A stretch of 64,000 bases of DNA from Candidatus Villigracilis adiacens. GTDB taxonomy: Bacteria; Chloroflexota; Anaerolineae; Anaerolineales; Villigracilaceae. The notes under the pieces are model-generated. The model made no database searches. It saw only the letters and a list, made by a program, of their open reading frames with translations, and was not told the origin of the DNA. The stretch is taken from positions 558,001-622,000 of the forward strand of contig JADJBU010000026.1 of the NCBI GenBank assembly GCA_016703605.1, read 5' to 3'. Made by a program: the position numbers and the translations under genes. Numbering within the stretch: the stretch's first letter is position 1; each line of letters opens with the position of its first letter. Below are positions 27,901 through 35,640 of this stretch, piece after piece.

Positions 27901-28511
27901 TAGGATTTTAGGTGGGAGATGTCGTTGAAGAGATTCAGCGTCACGGCGTCGTCGTAGACGGTCAACTCGGAGAGCGATGCCTGCGAAATGCGGAATTGCC
28001 AGTAGCGGCTTAAGTCCACGCCGAGGAGCAGGGCAAGCAGGGTTTGCATCGAGCCGCTGTGACCGACCAGGAGGACGGTCGCGTCTTTGTGTCTTGCTTT
28101 GAGTTCGTCAAATGCGGATTTGACCCGTTCTGCCAGTTGACGATGCGTCTCGCCGTTGGGCGTGGAAACGGTGAGCGCGTCTTTCATCCATGCGTCGAAG
28201 AGTTCCGGCGAATGCGCCGACATTTCTTCATAGGTCATGCCTTCCCAATCGCCAAAGGACAATTCGCGCCAGCGCATATCAGTAGCGACGGCTTTAGCCG
28301 TCTGTTGCAGGATTTGAATTCGGTTTGCCGTATCCACCGCGCGGGAGAGGTCGCTGGAGTAAATGGCGTGGATGGTTTCTGATGAAAGCCGTCTGGCAAG
28401 TTGTTCTGCCTGTTGAATGCCGGTTTGATTCAACCCGGTATTGCTATGCCCTTGATAACGGCGGGCGATGTTCCAGTCGGTTTGACCGTGGCGGGTGAGA
28501 AGGAGTTTCAT
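27900..28511 (-). CDS. cobC: Alpha-ribazole phosphatase, histidine phosphatase family
   Basis: A 203-residue member of the phosphoglycerate-mutase-like family. The catalytic LTRHGQT (His8 region) is at the N-terminus, SSDLSRAVDTA follows, a conserved WRELSFGDWEG holds an acidic residue, and VGHSG provides the second histidine. The role, removal of phosphate from alpha-ribazole-5'-phosphate or adenosylcobalamin-5'-phosphate, follows from the B12 cluster; sequence alone does not separate it from other phosphatases of the family. Confidence 0.88.
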   Translation of the reverse strand: MKLLLTRHGQTDWNIARRYQGHSNTGLNQTGIQQAEQLARRLSSETIHAIYSSDLSRAVDTANRIQILQQTAKAVATDMRWRELSFGDWEGMTYEEMSAHSPELFDAWMKDALTVSTPNGETHRQLAERVKSAFDELKARHKDATVLLVGHSGSMQTLLALLLGVDLSRYWQFRISQASLSELTVYDDAVTLNLFNDISHLKS

Positions 28512-28517
28512 AAAAAA

Positions 28518-29426
28518 TTATAAGGGGTGAAAAAAGACAAGCGACAGGGATGTTAGGACGATGGAGACAAAAAGGATGGTTCTGGCACGGGTAAGGTCAA
28601 AAAGTTCGGGTTTGCGCAAGCCTTTACCAAGGCGGTACAGGTCAATTTTTTGTAATTCTACATTTAATGCGCCCGCCATCGCGCTCATGGGTATCCCTGC
28701 ATTGGGGCTGGCAGTTGTACGCGAATCACGCCGCATGATTTTCCATGCCCCTTGAAATTTTGCGCCGCAAACCGGCGCAGACACGATGATGAACAACCCG
28801 GTCAGTCTTGCAGGAATGAAATTCAATACGTCATCTAATCTTGCGGGGAATTTTCCAAGCCATTCTCTTTCCATGTCCCGGTAGCCAAGCATGGAATCCG
28901 CGGTATTAACAAAGCGATAGGCAAATGCGGCAGGCAGCCCGCCGATTGCGTAAAAAAGCAGGGGAGCGACAATTCCATCGGAGGCATTTTCGGCGACCGA
29001 TTCAATCGCAGCCGCGCAGACTTGAGATTCGTCGAGGTGTGATGTATCGCGACTGACCAGGTGCCATGAAAGCAGCCGCCGCGCCTCGGGAAGGCTTTGT
29101 GCTCGAAGCGCGGATTCTACTTCTTTGGCGGCAGAGTTGAGTCCGCGAAGGGAAAGTGTCAAGCTAAGGAAAACTCCCTGTAAAGCAATCCCAGCCCAGG
29201 TCGGAAGAAAAGAGGCGAGGGCTGCGATTCCATATCCAATGCTGAGAACGAGAGAAAGCCCGATGAGGAGAATAAAAATGCCATAGAGAAATTCCAACAA
29301 TGAATTCCCATACGGGCGAAATCGCAACAAAAAACGGATGAGGTTTCCCATCCATGCAGTGGGGTGAAAGCGGTTGGGCGGGTCGCCAAAAAGAAGATCA
29401 AAGACAAGCGCAAGAATGATGGTCAT
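28518..29426 (-). CDS. cbiB: Adenosylcobinamide-phosphate synthase
   Basis: A 302-residue membrane protein (CbiB/CobD family). It attaches aminopropanol phosphate or a related linker to adenosylcobyric acid. The start at 29426 overlaps the cbiZ stop (ATGA), and the next residues (LLFGDPPNRFHPTAWMGNLI) are the family's hallmark. About 119 upstream in-frame codons are an antisense-like read of cbiZ and were excluded. Further marks: SRDTSHLDESQVCAAAIESVAEN and NTADSMLGYRD. Paired with CbiZ, it allows remodelling of imported cobinamides. Confidence 0.95.
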   Translation of the reverse strand: MTIILALVFDLLFGDPPNRFHPTAWMGNLIRFLLRFRPYGNSLLEFLYGIFILLIGLSLVLSIGYGIAALASFLPTWAGIALQGVFLSLTLSLRGLNSAAKEVESALRAQSLPEARRLLSWHLVSRDTSHLDESQVCAAAIESVAENASDGIVAPLLFYAIGGLPAAFAYRFVNTADSMLGYRDMEREWLGKFPARLDDVLNFIPARLTGLFIIVSAPVCGAKFQGAWKIMRRDSRTTASPNAGIPMSAMAGALNVELQKIDLYRLGKGLRKPELFDLTRARTILFVSIVLTSLSLVFFHPL

Positions 29427-30070
29427 GGCGCGGACAATGCCTTTTCCAGAGATTGACGAACAGCGCGGGCAATCAGCCAGCCAATGGTTGTGGCGGGACC
29501 CGCATATGGTTGCGATATCCCTTGTCTGGCACATGCCACCGTAACAGTATCGGTGGATGTGCCAGTTGCAGTATTTCCTTCCGGGGTGAGTATATTTTTC
29601 TCCCGCAACGTGGCGGTTTTTACTTCCGTCGCTGTGATGACTGCATTCAGCATTGCAGGGCGCGTTAGCCGCGCGCCAAGGAGAAGAATGATGTTGATTG
29701 TGCCGGGTTGTTGCGGGAATGGGAGGGAAATACCGGCAGCGGTCGCGTTGCCTGTGCCAGCCGTAATTATTGAAGCCGCCCAAAGCCCGTCCCGTTCCAA
29801 AAAGACGATACGCGCCTTGCGTAATTTAACGGCGGTTAACAAGCCGATGAATGGCTCGTCAATATTTCGTTCCCTGGCGTTTGAGCGGAGCCATGCCCTG
29901 GGATTATTGGAGTTGAAATCCTTATCCACATGAAAATTGAGAATATGGCGCGTCCTGCCGTACCCTCCGCCGACGATGGCAGAGGACAGAGTGACCAGCG
30001 GCGCCGCGCTTTCGACATGAATGGCGCTGTCAGTTCGAGAAATGGAAATACCTTTGATTGGAATGTTCAT
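29423..30070 (-). CDS. cbiZ: Adenosylcobinamide amidohydrolase
   Basis: A 215-residue member of the CbiZ family (PF01955-type). It hydrolyses adenosylcobinamide to adenosylcobyric acid, the archaeal-type entry into salvage. Signature segments are VGGGYGRTRHILNFHV near residue 35, NAVITATEVKTATL, TGTSTDTVTVACA and YAGPATTIGWLIARAV near the end. Start and stop overlap cobS and cbiB by 4 bases each, so the three are translationally coupled. Together with CbiB it indicates reworking of foreign corrinoids with other nucleotide loops. Confidence 0.94.
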   Translation of the reverse strand: MNIPIKGISISRTDSAIHVESAAPLVTLSSAIVGGGYGRTRHILNFHVDKDFNSNNPRAWLRSNARERNIDEPFIGLLTAVKLRKARIVFLERDGLWAASIITAGTGNATAAGISLPFPQQPGTINIILLLGARLTRPAMLNAVITATEVKTATLREKNILTPEGNTATGTSTDTVTVACARQGISQPYAGPATTIGWLIARAVRQSLEKALSAP

Positions 30071-30792
30071 TGTATGGTAAAGAAAACCAATATAAGCATT
30101 TCAACCAATGTGGTGACTGCGCCGTAGATGTCGCCGGTGAGACCGGGAAGCAGGCGCATGGCGTAGGCGGCGGTGAGAAAGCCGATGACTGCCGCGCCGA
30201 GCATGAAGGCAAAGCCAAGCCAGCCGAAGACGAGCCACGATGTAACGCCTGTGATAACCGTTGCAATGATGATCTCGCGGATGGTTACGTTGCGTTTCAT
30301 CTCGATGCCAAGCCCATCTTCACGGGCATAGGGGAAGAAGTAAATCACGAGCGGAGATGCCCAACGTCCCAGCGTTGTCGCAAGCATGATGGACGGGAAC
30401 AGGACAGAGGTCGAAGAAAGAGCCGCGAACTTCGTCAACAAAACCAGGATGCCGCCAATTGTCCCAAACGCGCCCATGCGCGAGTCTTTCATGATCTCGA
30501 GTCGACGTTCGGGAGTCCAGCCGCCGAACAAACCGTCGAGCGAGTCCATGAAGCCGTCGAGGTGGAAGAAGCGCGTGAAGGCGATCCATGCGAAGAGAGT
30601 CAACGCGGCGGAAACCATCGGCGGAAAAAGAAGGCTGGCAAGATAATTCACGCCATAGAGCGCGAAGCCAAGCGTCACGCCCACAAGCGGAAACCACCCC
30701 ACGGCGCGTCCCATCTCTTGCGAGGTGAACATGCGCTTGACGATGGTGGGGAAGATGGTGAGGAATTGGAAGGCGGCGAGAATGGGGGTCAT
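30067..30792 (-). CDS. cobS: Adenosylcobinamide-GDP ribazoletransferase (cobalamin synthase)
   Basis: A 241-residue integral membrane enzyme that joins AdoCbi-GDP and alpha-ribazole. The conserved cytosolic loop HLDGFMDSLDGLFGG followed by RRLEIMKDSRMGAFG is present at about residues 75-110, with about six hydrophobic helices around it. Overlaps cbiZ by 4 bases at the 3' end. Confidence 0.95.
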   Translation of the reverse strand: MTPILAAFQFLTIFPTIVKRMFTSQEMGRAVGWFPLVGVTLGFALYGVNYLASLLFPPMVSAALTLFAWIAFTRFFHLDGFMDSLDGLFGGWTPERRLEIMKDSRMGAFGTIGGILVLLTKFAALSSTSVLFPSIMLATTLGRWASPLVIYFFPYAREDGLGIEMKRNVTIREIIIATVITGVTSWLVFGWLGFAFMLGAAVIGFLTAAYAMRLLPGLTGDIYGAVTTLVEMLILVFFTIQ

Positions 30793-30814
30793 GGGGGATT
30801 AGTGAATAGGGGAT

Positions 30815-30925
30815 AGGGGATAGTGAATAGTGAATAGTGAATAGTGAGTGGAAAGTGGAAAGTGGCATATGACCATTCGACTACTCAACTACTCAACTAC
30901 TCAACTACTCAACTATTCAACTACT
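30815..30925. repeat. Short tandem repeats between cobT and cobS
   Basis: On the plus strand, a heptamer block (GTGAATA three times, then GGAAAGT twice) is followed by an octamer block (ACTCAACT at least four times). The octamer block runs into the 3' end of cobT, whose last codons lie in repeat-like DNA. Confidence 0.8.
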
Positions 30926-31982
30926 CAACTACCTGACTAACACCCGCTTCGCCGAATGTTGCCATTTCGCTCAACACTTTGCACGCGGCTTCAGCCATCG
31001 AGATGCCCAGCGCCGCGCCGGTGCCTTCGCCGAGTCGCAGGTCAAAGTCGAGCAGGGGTTTTATGCCAAGCCATTCGAGCATAAGCGCGTGACCGTTTTC
31101 CTTTGAACGATGCGCGGAGATCAGATACTGCCTGCATTCGGGCGCGAGAGTCACAGCGATCATCGCCGCAGCCGTCGAGATAAATCCGTCCACCATCACA
31201 GGCACATGCTTTGAAGCCGCGCCGATCATCACGCCTGCCAGCCCGCCAATTTCAAAGCCGCCGACTTTCGACAAAACATCCAGACCATCTTTTGGGTTCG
31301 GTTTATTCACAGCCAGGGCTTTTTCAATGACAGAAATTTTTCGTTTGAGTCCGTCATCGTCCACGCCTGTGCCGCGCCCCGCAATTTTTTCAGCCGCAAC
31401 ATTCATCAACGCGCAGGCAATCGCCGCCGACGGGGTCGTATTGCCGATGCCCATATCGCCGGTTCCGAGGATGTCTGCGCCTTTGGATATTTCCGCCAAC
31501 GCGACTTCGATTCCGCTTTGAATCGATTCCTCCGCCTGTTCGCGCTTCATGGCTGGACCTTGAGCCAGGTTCATCGTCCCCGGGCCGACTCTCCGCCGAA
31601 TCAGATTCGCATCCGCCGATGGGATATCGTTTGCCACGCCCATATCCACCACCACGACCCGCGCCCCGGCATGACGCGCCAGCACGTTGATCGCCGCGCC
31701 GCCGCCGAGGAAGTTCAACACCATCTGCGGAGTCACCTCCTGCGGATACGCGCTGACGCCTTCGGCAGTCACGCCATGATCACCCGCCATCACGATCACG
31801 GCTTTGTCTTTGATACCGGGCATTGCCCTGCGCTGAATCCCCGCCAGTTGAACCGACAGTTCCTCCAGCCGCCCCAAACTGCCTGCCGGTTTGGTAAGCA
31901 TATCCTGGCGTTCTTTCGCGGCTTGCATTGCTTCTTTATCGAGCGGCTTTATTTGTTTGATAACTTCATCCAGTTTCATCAT
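30921..31982 (-). CDS. cobT: Nicotinate-nucleotide:dimethylbenzimidazole phosphoribosyltransferase
   Basis: A 353-residue enzyme that makes alpha-ribazole-5'-phosphate from a lower-ligand base and nicotinate mononucleotide. Family marks are DKPAGSLGRLEELSVQLAGIQ-like N-terminus, VMAGDHGVTAEGVSAYPQEVT, the GTGDMGIGNTTPSAAI nucleotide loop, GFEIGGLAGVMIGAA, and the catalytic Glu in RLGEGTGAALG. Length is normal. Specificity for the base cannot be read directly. Confidence 0.96.
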   Translation of the reverse strand: MMKLDEVIKQIKPLDKEAMQAAKERQDMLTKPAGSLGRLEELSVQLAGIQRRAMPGIKDKAVIVMAGDHGVTAEGVSAYPQEVTPQMVLNFLGGGAAINVLARHAGARVVVVDMGVANDIPSADANLIRRRVGPGTMNLAQGPAMKREQAEESIQSGIEVALAEISKGADILGTGDMGIGNTTPSAAIACALMNVAAEKIAGRGTGVDDDGLKRKISVIEKALAVNKPNPKDGLDVLSKVGGFEIGGLAGVMIGAASKHVPVMVDGFISTAAAMIAVTLAPECRQYLISAHRSKENGHALMLEWLGIKPLLDFDLRLGEGTGAALGISMAEAACKVLSEMATFGEAGVSQVVE

Positions 31983-32007
31983 TCATCCTTCTTCATTCAT
32001 CCTTGTC

Positions 32008-32528
32008 CTAGAATTCGATCCCCGCCTGAGCCTGAACGCCTCGCTGGTAGGGATGTTTAATTTCCATTGCATCAGTCGCCAGGTCCGCCAGTTCCAGAAA
32101 TTCGGAGGGAGCGCCGCGCCCCGTGACGACAAGATGCAAATTTTGGGGCTTGTAGGTTTTCAGCCAGTCTGCCGCCTCCGCTGCATCGAGCCAGCCAAAG
32201 TGAAAAGGGAAGGTAAATTCATCCAGCACGAGCAGGTCGTCCCCGCCGTTGACGATGCGCTCCTTCGCCTGTTCCCATGCTTGGACGGCAAGCGCGGCGC
32301 TCTGGTTCAAATCCGCGCTGTTCCAGGTGCAGCCATCGCCGAGTTGTAGAATTTCAACGCCAAATCGTTTTGCAGCTTGATATTCACCATACCCGGCATC
32401 GGGGCTTTTCATAAATTGCAGCATCGCCACGCGCATTCCATGCCCAAGGGCGCGGAACATCATCCCCAAGCTGCGGTGGTTTTGCCCTTGCCATCGCCGG
32501 TGCATACGATAAGCAGTCCTTTCTTCAT
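32008..32528 (-). pseudogene. Tandem cobO copy, frameshifted after Walker A
   Basis: A second corrinoid adenosyltransferase gene starts directly after the stop of the first (TAA then ATG). From the ATG at 32528 it reads [19 protein letters not shown], then runs into a stop after five more codons. Losing one base near 32468-32474 (GCAGCTTGGGG) explains the break, since the rest (LGMMFRALGHGM... to [16 protein letters not shown]) continues in the next frame to 32008. It resembles its neighbour throughout. A recent mutation or a single-base sequencing error are both possible. Confidence 0.85.
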
Positions 32529-33050
32529 TTAGAATTCGATCCCTGCCTGCGCCTGAATGCCCTGCTCGTACGGGTGCTTGACCAACGCCATCTCGGTCAC
32601 GAGGTCGGCTTGGGCGATCAAAGCCTCAGGGGCAGACCTGCCTGTGATGACCAGATGCAGGTCAGATGGGCGGTTGAGGCGCAGCCATTCCAATACTTCG
32701 GCGGCGTCGAGCCAGTTGTAGGCGAGGGTGTAGGTAAATTCATCCAGCACGATCAGATCATAATTGCCGCTGGAAATTTTTTCCTTGGCGGTCTCCCAGC
32801 CGTGACGGGCGCGGGCGATGGTCTCGTCCATGTCTTTGGATGTCCAGGTGAAGCCGTCGCCGGTGGCGACCCACTCAATGCCGAGTTTCTTCGCGGCTTT
32901 GATCTCGCCCCATTGACCCGTCTCCGCTTTGATGAATTGAATCACGCAGATGCGAAATCCGCGCCCCCAGGCTCGTAAGACCGTGCCAAACGCGGCAGTG
33001 GATTTTCCCTTGCCGTCGCCGGTATTGACGATGAGAAGTCCTTTTTTCAT
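32529..33050 (-). CDS. cobO: Corrinoid adenosyltransferase
   Basis: A 173-residue ATP:cob(I)alamin adenosyltransferase of the CobA/CobO type. P-loop TGDGKGKST is at residues 10-18. The Walker B-like [11 protein letters not shown] and the ending [15 protein letters not shown] are diagnostic. It adds the upper adenosyl ligand to cob(I)inamide or cobyric acid before CbiB/CobU/CobS act. Its intact sequence makes it the functional copy beside the broken tandem duplicate. Confidence 0.95.
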   Translation of the reverse strand: MKKGLLIVNTGDGKGKSTAAFGTVLRAWGRGFRICVIQFIKAETGQWGEIKAAKKLGIEWVATGDGFTWTSKDMDETIARARHGWETAKEKISSGNYDLIVLDEFTYTLAYNWLDAAEVLEWLRLNRPSDLHLVITGRSAPEALIAQADLVTEMALVKHPYEQGIQAQAGIEF

Positions 33051-33064
33051 TTTTATCCTTTTAT

Positions 33065-33129
33065 GCGTAGTTGGCGTTCTCTGACGCCAACTAACGCCAA
33101 TCAGCGCGTAAGAGAACGCGCCTTACGCA
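33065..33129. repeat. Two hairpins between btuC and cobO
   Basis: One hairpin pairs AGTTGGCGT (33069-33077) with ACGCCAACT (33084-33092). The other pairs GCGTAAG (33106-33112) with CTTACGC (33122-33128). Neither has a T tract, so a stabilising or spacer role in the mRNA is as likely as termination. Confidence 0.6.
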
Positions 33130-33137
33130 ACATTTCT

Positions 33138-34133
33138 TTACCATAATCCCTGCGTCTTCGTCCTGCGCAGAATCCATAAGAAGAAGGGCGCGCCCGCCAA
33201 TGCGGTGACGATGCCAACGGGTAACTCCTGCGGCGCGAGCGCGACACGCGCGATCACATCCGAGACGAGCAGCGTGGTTGCCCCGCCCAGGATCGAAAGC
33301 GGAATCAAACGCCGATAATCGCCGCCGAACCACAGGCGCATGATGTGCGGCACGACCAGCCCAACGAAGCCGATGATGCCCGCAAAGGAAACCGCCGCCG
33401 CCGTGGCTAAAGACGAGGTGACAAGAATGACCCGCTTCGTGCGTTGGACGTTCAGCCCAAGTTGCTGCGCCTGCTCGTCGCCAAATTGCAGAAGGTTAAG
33501 CGCGTGTCCATGCAGGGTGAGCGTCCCCAGCCCAATGACGAGATACGGCAGCATCGCCAGCACGGACGTCCAACTGAGTTGGATCGCGCCGCCCATCAAC
33601 CAGCTCATCGCGCGGCGCAGTTCACCGTCGGAACGCAGCATGATGAACGACATCAAAGACGTGGCAAAGGACGAGACCGCCACCCCCGCCAGAATCAAAT
33701 TCGTCACCGGAGCCGTCTGCCCGACGCGCGCGAGGAAATAGACGAAGGTCACTGTGAACAACGCGCCGATAAACGCCGAAAACGGAATCGCCATCAGCCC
33801 CCAAAACGAGTACGACCATTGCACCGTCATCGAAACGACCGCGCCCAAGCCCGCGCCCGCAGCGATGCCGATCAGGTACGGGTCAGCCAGCGGGTTGCGG
33901 AACAATCCCTGATACGCCGCGCCGCTCCCGCCCAATGCCATGCCAGTCAACGCGATCAAGACCGTGCGCGGCAGGCGGATCTTCCAGAGGATGTTTTCCG
34001 TCAACGCCGTTCCATTCCCTTGAAGCGCGGCAAATATCTCTTTCAATGGGATGAATACCGAACCAATCGCAAGGCTGAGAAGCAATGCGAGGGCAAGAAG
34101 GAGAAGCGAGGAAAGAAAAGGGAAGCGGCGCAT
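33138..34133 (-). CDS. btuC: ABC transporter permease, corrinoid uptake
   Basis: A 331-residue FecCD-type permease with about ten hydrophobic helices. The start at 34133 (MRRFPFLSSLL) is chosen because the 49 earlier in-frame residues (CLLVYLPT repeated) are translated tandem-repeat DNA. Family marks are GAGLGAVVSMTVQW-like helix loops, NPLADPYLIGIAAG, the coupling segment near LGLNVQRTKR and FVGLVVPHIMRLWFGGDYR. It forms the channel with BtuD; the context points to cobinamide/B12. Confidence 0.92.
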   Translation of the reverse strand: MRRFPFLSSLLLLALALLLSLAIGSVFIPLKEIFAALQGNGTALTENILWKIRLPRTVLIALTGMALGGSGAAYQGLFRNPLADPYLIGIAAGAGLGAVVSMTVQWSYSFWGLMAIPFSAFIGALFTVTFVYFLARVGQTAPVTNLILAGVAVSSFATSLMSFIMLRSDGELRRAMSWLMGGAIQLSWTSVLAMLPYLVIGLGTLTLHGHALNLLQFGDEQAQQLGLNVQRTKRVILVTSSLATAAAVSFAGIIGFVGLVVPHIMRLWFGGDYRRLIPLSILGGATTLLVSDVIARVALAPQELPVGIVTALAGAPFFLWILRRTKTQGLW

Positions 34134-34149
34134 GGGGGGATGTATCGGG

Positions 34150-34292
34150 CAGATTAGGTAGAGAAGTAGACAAGTAGGCAAGTAGACAAGTAGGCAAGTA
34201 GGCAAGTAGACAAGTAGGCAAGTAGGCAAGTAGTAGACAAGTAGGCAAGTAGGCAAGTAGACAAGTAGACAAGTAGACAAGTCGTCTCAACT
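34150..34292. repeat. Octamer tandem repeat upstream of btuC
   Basis: AAGTAGGC and AAGTAGAC units alternate about 16 times. The array lies 20-160 bases before the btuC start codon, so it is in the transcribed leader of btuC if the operon is continuous. Unit changes between G and A at the same position suggest expansion by slippage. Confidence 0.9.
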
Positions 34293-34331
34293 TCCTTTGT
34301 GTACCTGTCTACCTGTTTACCTGTCTACTTT

Positions 34332-35312
34332 CTACTGCATTACCACCAATTCAGGATGCAAAATCTTCAACAACTCTTCCAACCCATCCACCAAACGCGG
34401 ACCGGGGCGGCTGGCAAGGTTATCATCGAACGCAAAGATGCTGCCTTCCTTCACGGCGGTCAGGTCTGCCCAACCGGCGCGCTCGGCGACCGATTCAATC
34501 GTCACGCCGTATACCACATCGCCGAGGATGATGATGTCCGGGTCTTGCGCCACGATCTCCTCCGCGCTGATCTGCGCGAACGCGTCGCTCAACACGCCGC
34601 CGATGTTCACTCCGCCCGCCATCGTGATCATCGTATCCATGAACGTGCCGGGACCCGTCGTCCACGGTTTGGCGGGATCGGTGCCGTCGATTTCGTAAAA
34701 GACGGTCGGCTTCTCGGCGGCGGTCGCAATAGCGGACGTCACCGCCTCGACCCGCGCCGCAAGCGACTCAGCCAGCGCAGCCGCTTCTTCCTCATGCCCG
34801 GTGAGTTGACCAAAGAGATTCACCTGCTCGTACAATTCATCATACGTCAGCGGGTTGGAGAGATAGTAAACCGTCAGCCCCAGGCTTTCCAGTTCCTGAA
34901 CCTGTTCGGGGGTGTTGATCTCCGCCGCCAACACCAGGTCGGGTTCGAGGGCGAGAATGGCTTCGGTATTGATGTCGCCAAAGGTCGAGCCAATGCTGGC
35001 GACATCCGCGGCTTCGGCAGGGAAATCGGAAAGGTCATCGCGCCCGACCAACTGTTCACCCGCGCCGACAGCGAAAACAAATTCCGTCAACGAGGGAGCG
35101 AGAGTCACAATACGCTGGGCGGGCGCGGCGAGAGTCACTTCACGTCCCAGCCCATCTGAGGCAACAAGGTAGGTTTCAGCTTCGGTGGCAGCGGCTTCAG
35201 TGGAAGCAACTTCCGTCGGAGCAGGATCAACTTCCGGCGTGGTCTGAGGCGCGGGGGCGCATCCGACCAGCAGGGTGATGAGCAAAGTCAAAATCAAAGT
35301 CTTACGAAACAT
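34332..35312 (-). CDS. btuF: Corrinoid-binding lipoprotein of the ABC importer
   Basis: A 326-residue periplasmic-binding-protein-like lipoprotein. The signal peptide ends in LLVGC (Cys18); a Pro/Thr/Glu-rich linker follows. The two-lobed helical-backbone fold of the BtuF/FhuD class is suggested by RIVTLAPSLTEFVFAVGAGEQLVG at the first lobe and DLVLAAEINTPEQVQELESLG. It is the first gene after the cobalamin riboswitch, with an AGGAG ribosome site, which strongly supports corrinoid as ligand. Confidence 0.92.
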   Translation of the reverse strand: MFRKTLILTLLITLLVGCAPAPQTTPEVDPAPTEVASTEAAATEAETYLVASDGLGREVTLAAPAQRIVTLAPSLTEFVFAVGAGEQLVGRDDLSDFPAEAADVASIGSTFGDINTEAILALEPDLVLAAEINTPEQVQELESLGLTVYYLSNPLTYDELYEQVNLFGQLTGHEEEAAALAESLAARVEAVTSAIATAAEKPTVFYEIDGTDPAKPWTTGPGTFMDTMITMAGGVNIGGVLSDAFAQISAEEIVAQDPDIIILGDVVYGVTIESVAERAGWADLTAVKEGSIFAFDDNLASRPGPRLVDGLEELLKILHPELVVMQ

Positions 35313-35332
35313 GGTTTCTCCTAAAGGGTGGA

Positions 35333-35358
35333 GTAAGACCGACTTAAGTCGGTCTTAC
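35333..35358. repeat. Perfect 26-bp palindrome in the btuF leader
   Basis: The arms are GTAAGACCGACTT and its exact complement with no loop. It lies between the riboswitch and the btuF ribosome site. A possible terminator-like hairpin (CCCCGGC-ttcg-GCTGGGG, minus strand, about 35385-35368, followed by ATTTTGATT) lies just before it in the transcript. Confidence 0.75.
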
Positions 35359-35456
35359 AGAATCAAAATCCCCAGCCGAAGCCGGGGAGGGGGAGAGGCA
35401 ATCCGATTGGACCCGTCCTCCACCTCCTTCCGCGAGAAGTGGTTGAACCGAATCAA

Positions 35457-35640
35457 AGCGGGCGACCTGGCTTAGGTAGTTTTGTAGTTTGATAGTTTGA
35501 TGGTTATGTAGTTTAGTCGTTCAACTACTTAACTATTCAACTATTGCACTACTCAACTACCTTTACAGTTGCGCGACAGCGCCGGACTTGCACCGGACTT
35601 CGCCGCTTGCGATTCGTATTTACAGCATTCTACCACCAAA
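35457..35640 (-). ncRNA. Cobalamin riboswitch
   Basis: Read on the minus strand, the segment contains GAAGTCCGGTGCAAGTCCGG, then GCGCTGTCGCGCAACTGTAA, which matches the conserved B12 core and B12 box. After a variable stretch comes AAGCCAGGTCGCCCGC, matching the 3' conserved AGYCAGGANACCTGCC. The order and spacing fit a cobalamin aptamer ahead of btuF. Downstream hairpins provide a possible expression platform. It would repress the import and salvage operon when adenosylcobalamin is plentiful. The 5' boundary is approximate and may overlap the end of the upstream gene. Confidence 0.88.
35475..35571. repeat. Short tandem repeats forming the variable domain of the riboswitch
   Basis: Between the B12 box and the 3' conserved element are about 95 bp of GTAGTTTG and CAACTACT-type units, about 8 bases in period. 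The two ends are complementary (GGTAGTT and AACTACC), so the array folds back into a long imperfect stem at the place where cobalamin riboswitches carry their peripheral helices. Confidence 0.75.

Noticed and set aside
34134..34280. N-terminal extension of btuC (Cys-Leu-Leu-Val-Tyr repeats)
   Set aside because: It is the translation of the octamer tandem repeat. A proper permease start (MRRFPFL) lies at 34133.
34150..34292. Possible CRISPR array
   Set aside because: Units are 8 bp with no unique spacers; no cas genes are near. The same applies to the other short-period arrays.
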